Source: Lycorma delicatula (lineage: Eukaryota > Arthropoda > Insecta > Hemiptera > Fulgoridae). Taken from it: DNA of 64,000 nucleotides. The notes under the pieces are model-generated. The model was not told the DNA's origin and searched no databases. It worked only from the letters and a program-made list of their open reading frames with translations. Below are positions 49,001 through 55,144 of the stretch, piece after piece (the stretch's first letter is position 1; every line of letters starts with the position of its first letter). Location of the stretch: positions 159,694,575 through 159,758,574 of the forward strand of contig NC_134455.1 of the NCBI RefSeq assembly GCF_047948215.1, read 5' to 3'. The position numbers and the translations under genes are program-made.

Positions 49001-50498
49001 TGATAAAAGAACTCCACTTCCCCTAGTGAAAATTATTTTTCAAGTATTTGTCTGAAACAATGTTGGCCTGGTTTACATGTGACAGCTCAGAATGAAGGGC
49101 AAAAACAGACAGATAAAGTAGGGTTGTGCTCTCTTTCCAATACTCTAATATTATTCTACTACAAGTTTGTAGACATCCATTCTTAGCACTGTAGATAATC
49201 AAGGCTCTGAAATTTCAAGGAAGCTCAATGCAAATTTGTTTTGGAACCCCTGGGGTTGGTAAAAGCTAAATATAAAATCTGAAGGGTATAGTTAGCTAGT
49301 AAAGTAAGATTACTAATGAGGAAAAACCCAAAAGTCAAGAATCAACATATTTTTGGATTTTCCAGTTGAAAATGATATCCTGAAAATTGTATGATGAATA
49401 TTAATTATAAGAATGTAACCAGTTATATTTTGGAATTATTTTTAATCAACTAAACCAGATGGAAATTAACATTACAACAAAAAACCTAATAAATTATATT
49501 ACACTGAACCAGCCTGCATAGAATAGTGAAGTTTGAGGAGAAAAATACTTTACCCAAGGGTGATGGGAGTATATTCATCAGCTGTTTAGAAATTAGGTCC
49601 AGTAATTTATGGACAACAGTTATAAGTTGGTTTTAAATGAAATAACGGGATAGTGTTGAATCAAAAAAAAACTGTAACATTAAAATTATATATATTTGGA
49701 CATGAAATAATTTTTAAAAAGAAAAAAGGGCCTTCTCTGTACCCTTATCCTTAAGATTCTGTATATTCAAAACACAATAAAAAGCAAGACATTTTTTGGC
49801 TTTATTCAGAATGGACAATGGCCTATGCAAAAATCTTTTTTAAATTCAAGATCATTTATCAACAAAATAATGTTCAATAAATATGCACAATCACACACAG
49901 TTCAATCCAGGTTATTTGGTTCTATTGATTGCTGACATATTTCAGTAGAAAGAATTAGAATTGACAGCAGTTTATTTAAGTATTTTAAGTCTGCAAAATT
50001 TCCAGTTAACAGTTACATGAAAAGAAAAAATCTGATTGTTAAAAATATCCTAATGCTAAAGGTAGTTTGAAAACTGTGAAAGATTATGCAAAACTGACAC
50101 CCAAAAAATACTTTGATATCTTATCAAAATATAACTATGCTGTATACTACAGCAACAGCTACCAAACGAGACAAAAAATTCAGAAATAACTGTTTTCAAA
50201 CCCACTAAACCAATGAAATTTGACGAAGAACCAGTAGAAAAGATTATGCATAAATTTTGTTTAAAAAATACCAAATAAGAAATAGAAACATTGTAACCTA
50301 ACTTGAGTTGACAGAGAAGTGAAATATTAATACTAACCAAAGAATTAAAATATTTTTTTAGTTACTTACCGATACTGGAATAAGTTTATGAATTTTAGGA
50401 ACATAATTCTCCGGTTGAAAAATGTTTACCATAAGTAATGTCTTTGATTCATGTACACCACATAAACGACACCTATATTGTAACTGTTCATCGACCAT
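10424..50498 (-). CDS. ZAD and C2H2 zinc-finger protein, five exons, 544 aa
   Basis: Joined coding sequence on the minus strand: 50498-50370, 43618-43475, 34135-33678, 27916-27284 and 10694-10424 (1635 nt, 544 residues plus stop). All introns are GT-AG and every phase matches (0, 0, 2, 2). Residues 10-58 form a ZAD domain (C10, C13, C55, C58), a dimerising zinc module of insect transcription factors. Residues 92-420 are low-complexity, with an Asn run, Ser/Thr tracts and many Lys. C427 to H450 is an atypical finger and C478-C481-H494-H498 a canonical C2H2 finger. A basic stretch at 523-534 looks like a nuclear localisation signal. The protein probably acts in the nucleus as a DNA-binding regulator; its targets are unknown. 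Two fingers is few for this family. Introns are 5.8-16.6 kb and full of transposons. An unseen alternative exon is possible. Confidence 0.85.
10700..15415. other. AT-rich part of ZAD gene intron 4
   Basis: Intron sequence between exons 4 and 5. No coding exon with a matching phase was seen. A minus-strand stretch at about 12837-13410 is mildly protein-like but not assignable. Confidence 0.5.
15416..15431. repeat. target-site duplication, left copy (SINE at 15432)
   Basis: AGTAATATACTGACCA, repeated exactly at 15728-15743 on the other side of the SINE. Confidence 0.9.
15432..15727 (+). mobile_element. tRNA-derived SINE, family 1, full-length copy
   Basis: About 296 bp, flanked by a perfect 16-bp duplication. 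The 5' head has an A-box-like TGGTCTAGTGGTG and a B-box-like CGTTCAAGTCCTAG, the internal RNA polymerase III promoter pattern of tRNA-derived SINEs. Between them lies the perfect palindrome CCAAATCAGCTGATTTGG (15464-15481). The body contains TTCTTTGGTGGTTGGGTTTC, and the 3' part ends in GGAGGCTAAACAGGAAAAAG. The same element recurs at 17353, 28349, 54617, 60139 and 62205. It lies in intron 4 of the ZAD gene, antisense to it. Confidence 0.92.
15728..15743. repeat. target-site duplication, right copy
   Basis: Exact repeat of 15416-15431. Confidence 0.9.
16080..16715 (+). pseudogene. mariner transposase relic, truncated by another transposon
   Basis: Scattered frames follow the mariner transposase order. 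VIRFQNTRGHNATEIHNQLL is the first helix-turn-helix, followed by HLNVHNKQRNGKPNV, then IVTGEYK (normally a TGDETW catalytic block, here mutated), then ETKQSMQ with KPKKI, and IIATIFWD with KGC. There are many stops. The match stops abruptly at about 16712, where the left inverted arm of the next element begins, and does not clearly resume on the other side at 19836. Confidence 0.68.
17353..17625 (-). mobile_element. SINE family 1 inserted in the left arm of the long-TIR transposon
   Basis: Minus-strand copy; tail at 17353, tRNA-like head at 17625 (CCACTAGACCAACCCGG on the plus strand). It is flanked by AATAATAAGGTACCT (17338-17352) and AATAATAAGGCACCT (17626-17640), a 15-bp duplication with one mismatch. 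The empty site is preserved in the opposite arm as ACCTTATTATT near 19213. Confidence 0.92.
17940..18960 (-). pseudogene. DUF4817/DDE_3-type transposase relic of the long-TIR element
   Basis: On the minus strand, in order: KLVKKFQETGSV with KKSAGQ (helix-turn-helix region), KSFPYKIQL and LNEDDADR, FLNGFGNKHN and YWSDVNTHVFEVGD, an open stretch MKHPEEIIVWAGIYSDNIIG at about 18377, HFQQDGAASHY (second catalytic Asp), and finally KWPWPARSADLRPMDFFLWG with LKSIIYKEIP. This is the typical order of the DDE_3-type mariner-like transposases of arthropods. Several frameshifts and stops separate the pieces; only 18117-18377 is a sizeable open frame. Confidence 0.78.
19840..20380. other. AT-rich intron sequence
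   Basis: Part of ZAD gene intron 4 with no gene or repeat recognised. I looked for the rest of the mariner interrupted at 16712 and did not find it clearly. Confidence 0.4.
20385..20605 (-). pseudogene. RTE-type LINE reverse transcriptase C-terminus fragment
   Basis: The minus strand reads IGHILMHPGVVALVLEGQVA, then GKNCAGRQYLEYVKQIVRVV and GC, and ends after a frame slip in a WRAA-like block and a stop. This matches the C-terminal tail of RTE-type reverse transcriptases (pattern GHI-R, EG-EGK, GR-R-EY-KQI-DVGC). Only the 3' end of the element is present, as expected for 5'-truncated LINE insertions. Confidence 0.8.
20610..21280. other. AT-rich intron sequence
   Basis: Part of ZAD gene intron 4. 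Holds a short GA run near 20605 and an ATT run near 20710; nothing else recognised. Confidence 0.4.
21285..22130 (-). pseudogene. mariner transposase, internally deleted
   Basis: Two overlapping open frames cover the N-terminal half: 22130-21915 begins MNGKIDVATDCEIRGIIRFL (helix-turn-helix), and 21930-21691 carries GRPLIITKDLLKRIDDEI and KVCACWVPHIL. Beyond a stop follow SNETWILCYTPEIKRQSSEW (the first catalytic Asp of TGDETW is now Asn), KLMATVFWD and ILLIDF. The sequence then jumps to SDYYLFGKLKESLHGKQF, and ends LVYHYNKCRNLCGDYIEE with a stop at 21285-21287. The second catalytic block (HDNA) is missing, so a deletion plus frameshifts have killed it. The CCTTAAGGTTGGCGAACC word near 22240 may be part of its 5' terminal repeat. 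Confidence 0.88.
22386..22700 (-). pseudogene. Tc5/Tigger-type (CENPB-like) transposase N-terminal fragment
   Basis: The minus strand from 22532 reads MCEKAVEIVNELGYADFKES and then ISFKGICGETAAMDMNV before a stop at 22386. The combination of CEKA, a DFK-S block and FK-I-GE-A resembles the CENPB-type DNA-binding domain of Tigger/pogo or jerky transposases (the W-RF core between them is lost). Weaker upstream similarity runs to about 22700. No catalytic domain is present next to it. Confidence 0.5.
22700..24415. other. AT-rich intron sequence
   Basis: Part of ZAD gene intron 4. Only short frames of no recognised family. No repeat recognised by eye. Confidence 0.4.
24419..24743 (+). repeat. direct duplication, short copy A
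   Basis: 24419-24630 matches 24896-25107 with three differences over 212 bp, and 24652-24743 matches 25941-26032 with one difference over 92 bp. In this copy the two parts are joined by only 21 bp. Confidence 0.92.
24896..26032 (+). repeat. direct duplication, long copy B
   Basis: Carries the same two end segments as copy A but separated by 833 bp (25108-25940). Both copies start at TTTGGTTAAGTGC and end at an ATTTAT word, which suggests defined ends. The internal 833 bp are AT-rich with an ATT microsatellite near 25580 and no recognised gene. Confidence 0.9.
26040..27280. other. AT-rich intron sequence next to ZAD exon 4
   Basis: Part of intron 4. A short tandem repeat of TGTGTAATAACATTTTAAGAA occurs at about 26172 and 26200. 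No exon recognised. Confidence 0.4.
27284..27916 (-). CDS. ZAD gene exon 4: charged linker and atypical zinc finger
   Basis: Encodes 633 nt in one open frame (residues 244-454 plus two bases of 455), with acceptor TTTCAG and donor GTAATT. It contains two related segments, ASKRKRSVESHQGYESQH and ASKRNKSVEPHQDTELHH, which look like an internal duplication, then a Ser run and a Lys-rich stretch. It ends with TCFHCEQTFVSQTTACTHK, a C2H2-like finger whose second histidine is at an unusual spacing (H443, H450) or replaced by a cysteine (C445). Confidence 0.87.
28349..28532 (+). mobile_element. SINE family 1, 5'-truncated copy
   Basis: Contains only the body and tail, starting at the TCTAGATCGTGGATAC block and ending GGAGGCTAAACAGAAAAAG. 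It is flanked by AAGTGTTTATTAGAA (28334-28348) and AAGTGTCTATTAGAA (28533-28547), a 15-bp duplication with one mismatch. The tRNA-like head is absent, so it was truncated at insertion, as happens with LINE-driven retrotransposition. It lies in ZAD gene intron 3. Confidence 0.9.
28645..28674. other. perfect short hairpin
   Basis: TGTCTAGTTCTAC and GTAGAACTAGACA form a 13-bp stem with a 4-base loop. Function unknown. Confidence 0.6.
28680..30285. other. intron sequence with one strong hairpin
   Basis: Part of ZAD gene intron 3. ATTGTCAAATGACA (29802-29815) and TGTCATTTGACAAT (29824-29837) form a 14-bp perfect stem. No gene recognised. Confidence 0.4.
30290..31085 (+). pseudogene. RTE-type LINE reverse transcriptase fragment
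   Basis: The plus strand shows APILLESEV (linker before the reverse transcriptase), then an open frame with CFTDYKNVIDKVRHYERMI and LYWNQKANNQIEDGIP at 30535-30720. These match the reverse-transcriptase A-motif region of RTE elements (FIDYEKAFDRV, then LYWNQ). Further on come ININKMRTKY and a segment with RTEEARSVFL and RNLISSSLRKRM, which match the thumb region. The YADD block is not intact. Stops and shifts make it dead. Confidence 0.72.
31090..33670. other. AT-rich intron sequence with one unassigned open frame
   Basis: Part of ZAD gene intron 3. The plus frame 31203-31454 (83 codons) is less AT-rich than its surroundings but matches no family I recognise; it may be a leftover of the RTE element just upstream. 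Nothing else recognised. Confidence 0.4.
33678..34135 (-). CDS. ZAD gene exon 3: low-complexity linker with an Asn run
   Basis: Encodes residues 92-243 plus two bases of codon 244. The acceptor is TTTTAG before ATACAT and the donor GTAACA follows AG. An uninterrupted 152-codon frame starts IHNEQLLPPMQLIKDG. Eleven consecutive Asn codons (about 122-132) come from an AAT/ATT microsatellite at about 34013-34045. A Lys-rich part and a Thr/Ser/Val-rich tract follow. No folded domain is seen; it is probably a flexible linker between the ZAD and the fingers. Confidence 0.82.
34013..34045. repeat. ATT/AAT microsatellite inside ZAD exon 3
   Basis: Eleven uninterrupted triplets, read AAT on the gene strand, coding for the Asn run. 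Confidence 0.9.
34140..37325. other. AT-rich intron sequence
   Basis: Part of ZAD gene intron 2. It holds an AAT run at about 35112-35133 and a TA run near 36740. No coding exon or repeat family recognised. Confidence 0.4.
37330..38080 (-). pseudogene. RTE-type LINE reverse transcriptase C-terminal half
   Basis: The minus strand reads TRFADNVILFA near 38015 (the YADD catalytic box with the second Asp changed to Asn), then IRKTEVMIVDR, then MWTYRRMLHVT near 37660 (matching MW-YRRML-I-WT), and near 37490-37400 RSRGRSLKRWLDQIEEVTEE with CELWQEIVNGI. That is the order of the second half of an RTE reverse transcriptase. Stops and frame slips occur throughout. The local GC is higher than the surrounding intron. 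Confidence 0.8.
38085..40885. other. AT-rich intron sequence
   Basis: Part of ZAD gene intron 2. No recognisable gene or repeat family; all open frames are short. Confidence 0.4.
40890..42110. repeat. GC-richer dispersed repeat, copy 1
   Basis: Base composition jumps to near 50% GC against the AT-rich intron. It shares ordered landmarks with 53930-55140: GGCTTTAACGGA, GCCTGGCC, GATGCC, then about 650 bp later GCCAAAGCGCCTAC, GGCCA and AGCCACCC. Several open frames of 80-100 codons exist on both strands (for example 41732-42040 plus) but none is recognised. It borders a LINE gag-like fragment, so it may belong to a non-LTR element; this is inference. Confidence 0.7.
42113..42388 (-). pseudogene. 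LINE ORF1 (gag-like) zinc-knuckle fragment
   Basis: A 91-codon frame on the minus strand. Near its end it has APSCVNCKRLRKECKHSVNS, followed by KDCGCYLRGVEL. This resembles the last knuckle of Jockey/R1-type LINE ORF1 proteins, C-x2-C followed by a conserved C-Y/V-L motif. The preceding PKYALWRG with a Cys recalls the first knuckle. It abuts the GC-richer repeat on one side and a mariner on the other. Confidence 0.5.
42435..42963 (+). pseudogene. mariner transposase with the catalytic core deleted
   Basis: The open frame 42435-42743 gives a nearly complete mariner DNA-binding domain: CEIHGVIRFVSAKGVKVTEI, MVRKWVKAFKEGRQNVHDEE, GRSSVISEDLVQKVDKKARE and ISSLSEEFP. After one stop comes VSRTVVYEIVTKRLNY and CSCWVP. 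The sequence then jumps straight to the C-terminus, ADFYDNVQKLVAQYEKCLNI with GGNNVES. All three catalytic blocks are missing. The junction carries a short repeat, CTGGGTACC-A/G-GTGT, at about 42808 and 42837, suggesting a microhomology-mediated deletion. Confidence 0.9.
43302..43332. other. perfect hairpin
   Basis: GATTAATTTGATCA and TGATCAAATTAATC form a 14-bp stem with a 3-base loop, just 143 bases past the exon 2 donor in ZAD gene intron 2. Confidence 0.7.
43475..43618 (-). CDS. ZAD gene exon 2: second half of ZAD
   Basis: Encodes 48 residues, with acceptor TTACAG before ATT and donor GTAATT after TTG. KKMCYTCLYKIEDFSKF carries the second CxxC pair (C55, C58) followed by the long helix typical of the end of a ZAD. 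Spacing from the first pair is 41 residues, within the usual range. Both ends are phase 0, matching exons 1 and 3. Confidence 0.88.
43620..46655. other. AT-rich intron sequence
   Basis: Part of ZAD gene intron 1. Only short frames; no repeat family recognised. Confidence 0.4.
46660..47526. mobile_element. large foldback element with a nested hairpin
   Basis: About 865 bp. The outer ends TTTTATTAGATCAACC and the reverse complement of the right end (TTTTATTAGATCAAAT) match, and inverted similarity runs inwards through ATTCCACTATATATGCAG, CTCAAATTACATTACA and TTATCATGCATTTATTTATT on the left and their complements on the right. At the centre a second inverted pair (47072-47114 and 47161-47203; ATGCATGGTGTCCATTTAA on the left) has its own loop. 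No coding capacity. It is in ZAD gene intron 1. Confidence 0.85.
47530..50360. other. AT-rich intron sequence
   Basis: Part of ZAD gene intron 1. It holds a TA/TACA microsatellite at about 47578-47610. The minus frame at 50056-50340 is open for 94 codons but lies directly downstream of the exon 1 donor and looks like intron. Confidence 0.4.
50370..50498 (-). CDS. ZAD gene exon 1: start codon and first half of ZAD
   Basis: Encodes 43 residues beginning MVDEQLQYRCRLCGVHES. The ATG is preceded in frame by TAA at 50508-50510, so the start is well fixed. CRLC supplies the first two zinc ligands of the ZAD. The exon ends after TCG, directly before the strong donor GTAAGT (from 50369), in phase 0. 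The open frame is too short to stand out by length; recognition rests on the ZAD signature and on the fit to exon 2. Confidence 0.88.
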
Positions 50499-50606
50499 TT
50501 TTAGAAATTAAAAATATTATCAGCTAGTAACAACAAAATAATATTAGTTAGAAAATGCAAAAAACAAAATAGGATTATAACTCATGGATTGTTTTAACGC
50601 TAACGA

Positions 50607-50774
50607 GCGGGAAACAATACATAACATCAAGTCAAAAGATCACTTTTATACAACATATACATTCAAATATCATAATGAAAATACTTCGTGTTAGAATTAT
50701 CCCAACTAGAATTTGCCGATAGCAAGACGGGATTGGCTGTTTTGAAAATCTGTAGTTACCTTTGTTTCGCGGGA
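50607..50774 (-). promoter_or_regulatory. putative ZAD-gene promoter: E2F-like sites and CCAAT box
   Basis: Upstream of the exon 1 ATG, the plus strand has GCGGGAAA at 50607-50614 (TTTCCCGC on the gene strand, an exact match to the E2F consensus). GATTGGCT at 50731-50738 reads AGCCAATC on the gene strand, a CCAAT box in forward orientation. TTTCGCGGGA at 50765-50774 is a second E2F-like word. No TATA box is evident. The site identities follow known consensus words; use as a promoter is inferred from position alone. Confidence 0.35.
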
Positions 50775-50779
50775 GCTAC

Positions 50780-52135
50780 CGATAAATGGTTACTTATTAA
50801 TTTCAATAGTACATTTATTAAATTGTTTGACCTTTAAGATCCAGGTATATGCTGATTATTTGACGATCAAGCACATTCAAGACCAAATTCATGCCATTCT
50901 GTACGCGGTCCACATACACAATTAATTATTTGTGAGTGGCTGTATTATCTTTGGTTTCATACGTTTTTTTTTGTTTCCTGACATAGCTGTAGAGCTACAT
51001 TGCAAAAAGGAAAGTATAGTAATCAGTCAAAAAATGAGCTGTTAGTTTTTTCCATTTCTCGACATTTCATGACACAGGAACTCCCAAAAAAGAAGGGGCT
51101 CAATTAATGTTTGTACGTACGTATGAGTGTTGGCGTGTTTGAAGCTTAGTAACTTTTGACTAGATAAACCGATTTTAATGAAATTTTGTGGACTTGTGTA
51201 TGGGGTCAATTTTCTAAAAATTTTGTAAACATAACCCCACTTTAAATTAAGCTCAGTACATGCAATTTAGAGTATAGTATTTAGCATTGTTACTGGAATG
51301 CATTCCTGGAATAGTAGTAATTATAAGAATTGTTTATTGCAGTTGAAGCCATTCTTCTTTGTGTAGTTTTTTTAGTCTTTCACTCACTAAGTTAGAATGA
51401 ACCGTGAACGTAAACTCCTATCGTTAGAATGAATATCTAATGTTATATTAAATAACTTGATTTGTTGGAAGGCATTACCTGACAGTCTTGTACTCATTTT
51501 ATCATAGAAAGAATATCTATCTATATATAAAAGAATTAATTTGTGAAATTTTTTTTTCTTTCGTTAACAACTTAACTTGCTTGCATGCTTATATAACCAT
51601 TTAAAAAAAGATTTGACCCAAAATATCCCATGAAAATCGATAAAATCTTTGTACCGGAATTTATTCATATTTTTTAACCGATTTTTTTAAATTTCTTCCT
51701 AGTTATAGTACCGTAATAGTTAAAGTGACCCAAAAACAACAATTTGGAGCCAATATTCGGGGGTGGAAGTCGATCAAAGTTTAAAAATATATATTTTTTT
51801 AATTTTCCAGAACTTTTTTTGATTTATTTAAACTTTTAATACTTCATCATAATTCAAAAAAAAAATCTTAGGTAACCTTTTAGGGCCTTTTCTGTTTTCC
51901 TCCACAATGTTTTTTTTAAGAGAAGCGTGACCATCAAAAATAAAAAAATGTCTGGTTTTTTAATTTTGCGCCATGTGATTTTTTACATTTATTTCTGTAC
52001 AATTCCATGTCAGTATTTTGCTAACGCGATAAAAAATACAGAATATGTAAATATTTTTGTAAAGTGTTGTCTAGACCTGAAATCTGTTTGTTTCAAGCCC
52101 GACATTTTTCTGATATTACTTCCTTGTACGAAGTA
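50780..52135. other. upstream intergenic sequence, probably repetitive
   Basis: Contains phrases such as GTACGTACGTATGAGTGTTGG, AACCGATTTTAATG and AACCGATTTTTTTAAA that have the feel of an unclassified dispersed repeat. No protein similarity seen. It is a candidate repeat only. Confidence 0.3.
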
Positions 52136-52140
52136 AAGCT

Positions 52141-52262
52141 TTTTTTTAACTTTGGGATGAAATGAATGATTTGAAATGAAATGAACTTCAGAGGATGAAA
52201 TGAATGATTTTTAGCGTGTTGAAAGTGCCATGCCTGACCGGGATTCGAACCCGGCTAAAGGA
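52141..52262 (-). mobile_element. SINE family 2 fragment
   Basis: The minus strand reads AGCCGGGTTCGAATCCCGG, a perfect B box, then TCAGGCATGGCACTTTCAA, and then a tail with TCATCCTCTGAAGTTCAT. The same order is found on the plus strand at 53325-53490. The A-box end is missing or degraded. Confidence 0.65.
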
Positions 52263-52369
52263 AGTATTGTGTTTTCAGATTTCAACGGAAATGACCATTT
52301 TGACCATCCCTGAATCCATTTTGACTTGTTTCGGCGTGACGTCTGTACGTAGGTTTGTATGTATATACG

Positions 52370-52670
52370 TACCTATCTCGCATAACTCAAAAACGTTTAG
52401 CCCTAGGATATTGAAATTTTGGATTTAGGACTGCTGTAACATCTAGTTGTGCACCTCTCCTTTTGATTGCAATCGACTGAAACAAAAGTGTCCAAAAAAG
52501 CCCAAAACCCCCAAAAAGTTGGATTTTGGACTTTTTCTTAACTGCAGTAATAAGCCCTCATTGAGAGCTTTTCAACGATGTATCATAAGTGGTACTTATT
52601 TTCATTGGTTCCAGAGTTATTGCCAAATAAAATTTTAATTAATTAAATATTTCGATTTAATAAGGGGAAG
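52370..52670. repeat. putative unclassified dispersed repeat
   Basis: The block starting CATAACTCAAAAACG and running through TTGTGCACCTCTCCTTTTGA to TTCCAGAGTTATTGCC is markedly different in composition from its flanks and has the look of a dispersed insect repeat. No second copy exists in this window, so this is a judgement only. Confidence 0.3.
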
Positions 52671-53224
52671 ATATTTTGATTCGAATCAGAGTCCAATTTC
52701 TTTTTTTTAATTTAAATATATTGATTTATTAATAATTATTAACCTCTGATTGTAAAAAAAAAAAATGTTTATATGTAATTTAATAGGCGTACTAGCAAGT
52801 GTAATTTGGTGTCCAAATTAGATTTGGTATATGATCTGATTATTCGTTTTTCATTTCATTTTTTTTATGGTTACATCAAAATAATTTAAAAAACATAGTA
52901 TTAGATAGATATAAGACACATTTATTTAAAAAGCAATAAAGGGACTCTATCCTAATATTTCAGATATGATTGTTGAAGTAATTATTGTATAAATATTTGA
53001 AGTTAACTAATATTTTAGCAATTGTGTGGCTTCGCTTTATTAAGAATTGGATGATCGTATCTCACTTTCAAATGAAATAAGTTTAAATGAAGTGCTGTAA
53101 AAAATGTGTATATGTAATTTAATAGGTGTACAAGGAAGTCATGTAGTGTCCACATAAACTTTTTTTTTCTACATAATACTGAGAGAGATTTAGTACTGTA
53201 CTTTTATTTTTTATACACCATAGT

Positions 53225-53318
53225 TTTCACTTACACTCATACATATCATCTTCATTCATCCTCTGAAGTAATGCCTGACAGTGATACCCGGAGGCTAAAG
53301 AGGAAAAAGGAAGGAAGT
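53225..53318 (+). mobile_element. SINE family 1 tail fragment
   Basis: Only the last 95 bp of family 1: ACACTCATACATATCATC, CATCCTCTGAAGTAATGCC, GGAGGCTAAAGAGGAAAAAG. It sits directly before a family 2 element. Confidence 0.75.
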
Positions 53319-53324
53319 ACGTAT

Positions 53325-53490
53325 AAAAGCCGGCCTCCGTGACGCGAGTGATAGCGTCTCGGCCTTTCATTTGGAGGTTCCGGGTTCGAATCCTGGTCAG
53401 ACATGGCATTTTCACACACTACATGTCATCCATCTCGTCCTCTGAAGTTATACTTAACGGTGGTCCCGGAGTTTTCAAAAAAGGGAAAAA
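53325..53490 (+). mobile_element. tRNA-derived SINE, family 2
   Basis: The head has CGTGACGCGAGTGATAGCG (A-box region) and CCGGGTTCGAATCCTGG (B box inside a 5-bp T-stem), about 70 nt long in all. After it come GACATGGCATTTTCACACAC and a tail, CGTCCTCTGAAGTTATAC to CCCGGAGTTTTCAAAAAAGG, which parallels the tail of family 1. Two SINE families thus appear to share a related 3' tail. A true tRNA gene is unlikely because the acceptor and anticodon stems do not pair. Confidence 0.75.
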
Positions 53491-53499
53491 AGTGTTCCT

Positions 53500-53920
53500 G
53501 TAAAAGATCTACCTGTATCCGCGCCGTATCAGCCACCACCAGAAGTAAATAGTTCTTCGAAAAAAAACTGAATTTAGATTGTTACGGAAGTTTTAAAGGA
53601 TCAGATGATTAATACTGCATGTTTGATATTAATTTATTGCATAAGTTTTTAAAAACATTTGTTGTAAATATTGTTGTGAAAATGACTGTGTAAACTTGAT
53701 TTATTCTGATAAGGAAGAAGTTGAATTGGCCAAAAGTATTGTTTTTCTTTTTTTGTGATAAGTGTATCACAATATATTGATAAATCAATATAATTTATGA
53801 ATTTAGATAAAACAAAGGGAGCTAAATATGATATAAATTAGTGTTTTGTATATGCTATGAGTAATATTGGTAAGGGGTCGAATCCTTGTAAGGTATTTTG
53901 TTCCATTACGAACTTAACCT
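53500..53920. other. AT-rich intergenic sequence
   Basis: Nothing recognised. Confidence 0.4.
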
Positions 53921-53929
53921 CACCTACAT

Positions 53930-55140
53930 CCCAACCCTGTAGTTGAAGACACCCGCCTAATGACGTTCCGGTCGCCGCCACCTCCCCCCCCCCCCGTTCA
54001 CTCCCGTTTTTGGCTTTAACGGAAGTCGTCTATCGCCCTCTGACTTTTTACATCTCATAGTAATAAGCCTGGCCTCGTTGGGATGCCGCCAATGTAAATG
54101 CCTCGGTAGACATTTTCATCGGTGATTCATTAACTCAGCTTTTGCCTTCGCTGTAGGCCTCGTCCGGACATCTTGAATGCCCTACATCGTATCCCTCTGA
54201 ACTAGCTAACCGAGTTTGCGGAAGCAGGAATCCCGCGCCTAGTTCTACTTATTATGCGCCAATTTTTTTCGTGAATGTCTCGTAAATCGAGGCAAATTAA
54301 ACACAACGTACCATCAAAGATGTTGATCGCAACAACGAAATATGGTCCTAGTTTTCCTTACTGAACTCAACTTTAGTTCAAACCCCAGACTTAGTTTAAA
54401 TTAAATTATGGACTCCGGTCTGGTCCACTAGGGAGAGGCGGACAGACCTCCTACTCCCAGTCGGCTCCATCGCAGAGTCCCGCGTGACATTCACCTCATA
54501 AATCATCGTCGAGATGCCGCTACACCTCACGGCTGCATGGTATCCCATGCCCTCGGCAGTGCAATTGCCATCCCGCCGACAGTGTCGTTTGCTCATTCTA
54601 ATCTGCCCTCGTCAAACCCACCGGGTTGGTCTAGTGGTGAACGCGTCTTCCCAAATCAGCTGATTTGGAAGTCGAGAGTTCTAGCGTTCAAGTCCTAGTA
54701 AAGCCAGTTATTTTTACACGGATTTGAATACTAGATCGTAGATACCGATGTTCTTTGGTGGTTGGGTTTCAATTAACCACACATCTCAGGAATGGATGAA
54801 CTGAGAATGTACAAGACTACACTTCATTTACACTCATAAATATCATCGTCATTCATCCTCTGAAGTATTATCTGAACGGTAGTTACCGGAGACTAAACAG
54901 GAAAAAGAAATAAAAAATCTGTCCTCGTCAAAACACCGCTATACCTTTCAGCTGCATGGTATCCCATGCACATCGGTAGTGCAGTCGCCGTTCCGCCGAC
55001 AGCTTTTGCAGTTATAATACCTTGTCTAACTAACCGTGGCTCGTTGCCAAAGCGCCTACTTTCGGCCAATCAAACTGTCCAGGCGGACCCTAGCCACCCA
55101 GTTTCCTAATCTACTAGATCCCCTCGGCCGTCCTGCGCAG
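53930..55140. repeat. GC-richer dispersed repeat, copy 2, interrupted by a SINE
   Basis: Shares the ordered landmarks of copy 1: GGCTTTAACGGA at about 54013, GCCTGGCC, GATGCCGCC, GCCAAAGCGCCTAC at about 55038 and CTAGCCACCC. It includes a C-run near 53985. A unit of about 75 bp, with GCTGCATGGTATCCCATGC and CCGCCGACAG, is present twice (54512-54585 and 54938-55015) on either side of the SINE. No gene recognised. Confidence 0.7.
54617..54916 (+). mobile_element. SINE family 1, full-length copy
   Basis: About 300 bp: CCGGGTTGGTCTAGTGGTG head, the palindrome CCAAATCAGCTGATTTGG, a B-box-like CGTTCAAGTCCTAG and a GAGACTAAACAGGAAAAAG tail. It is flanked by ATCTGCCCTCGTCAAA (54601-54616) and ATCTGTCCTCGTCAAA (54917-54932). 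It inserted into copy 2 of the GC-richer repeat. Confidence 0.93.
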
Positions 55141-55144
55141 AGCG

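Noticed and set aside
50056..50340. 94-codon minus-strand open frame just inside intron 1
   Set aside because: It is hydrophobic, has no recognised motif and no acceptor in phase with exon 1; the ZAD continues cleanly in exon 2.
53334..53410. Possible functional tRNA gene (perfect B box, paired T-stem)
   Set aside because: The acceptor and anticodon stems do not pair, and the sequence runs on into a SINE-type tail that is also found, inverted, at 52.2 kb.
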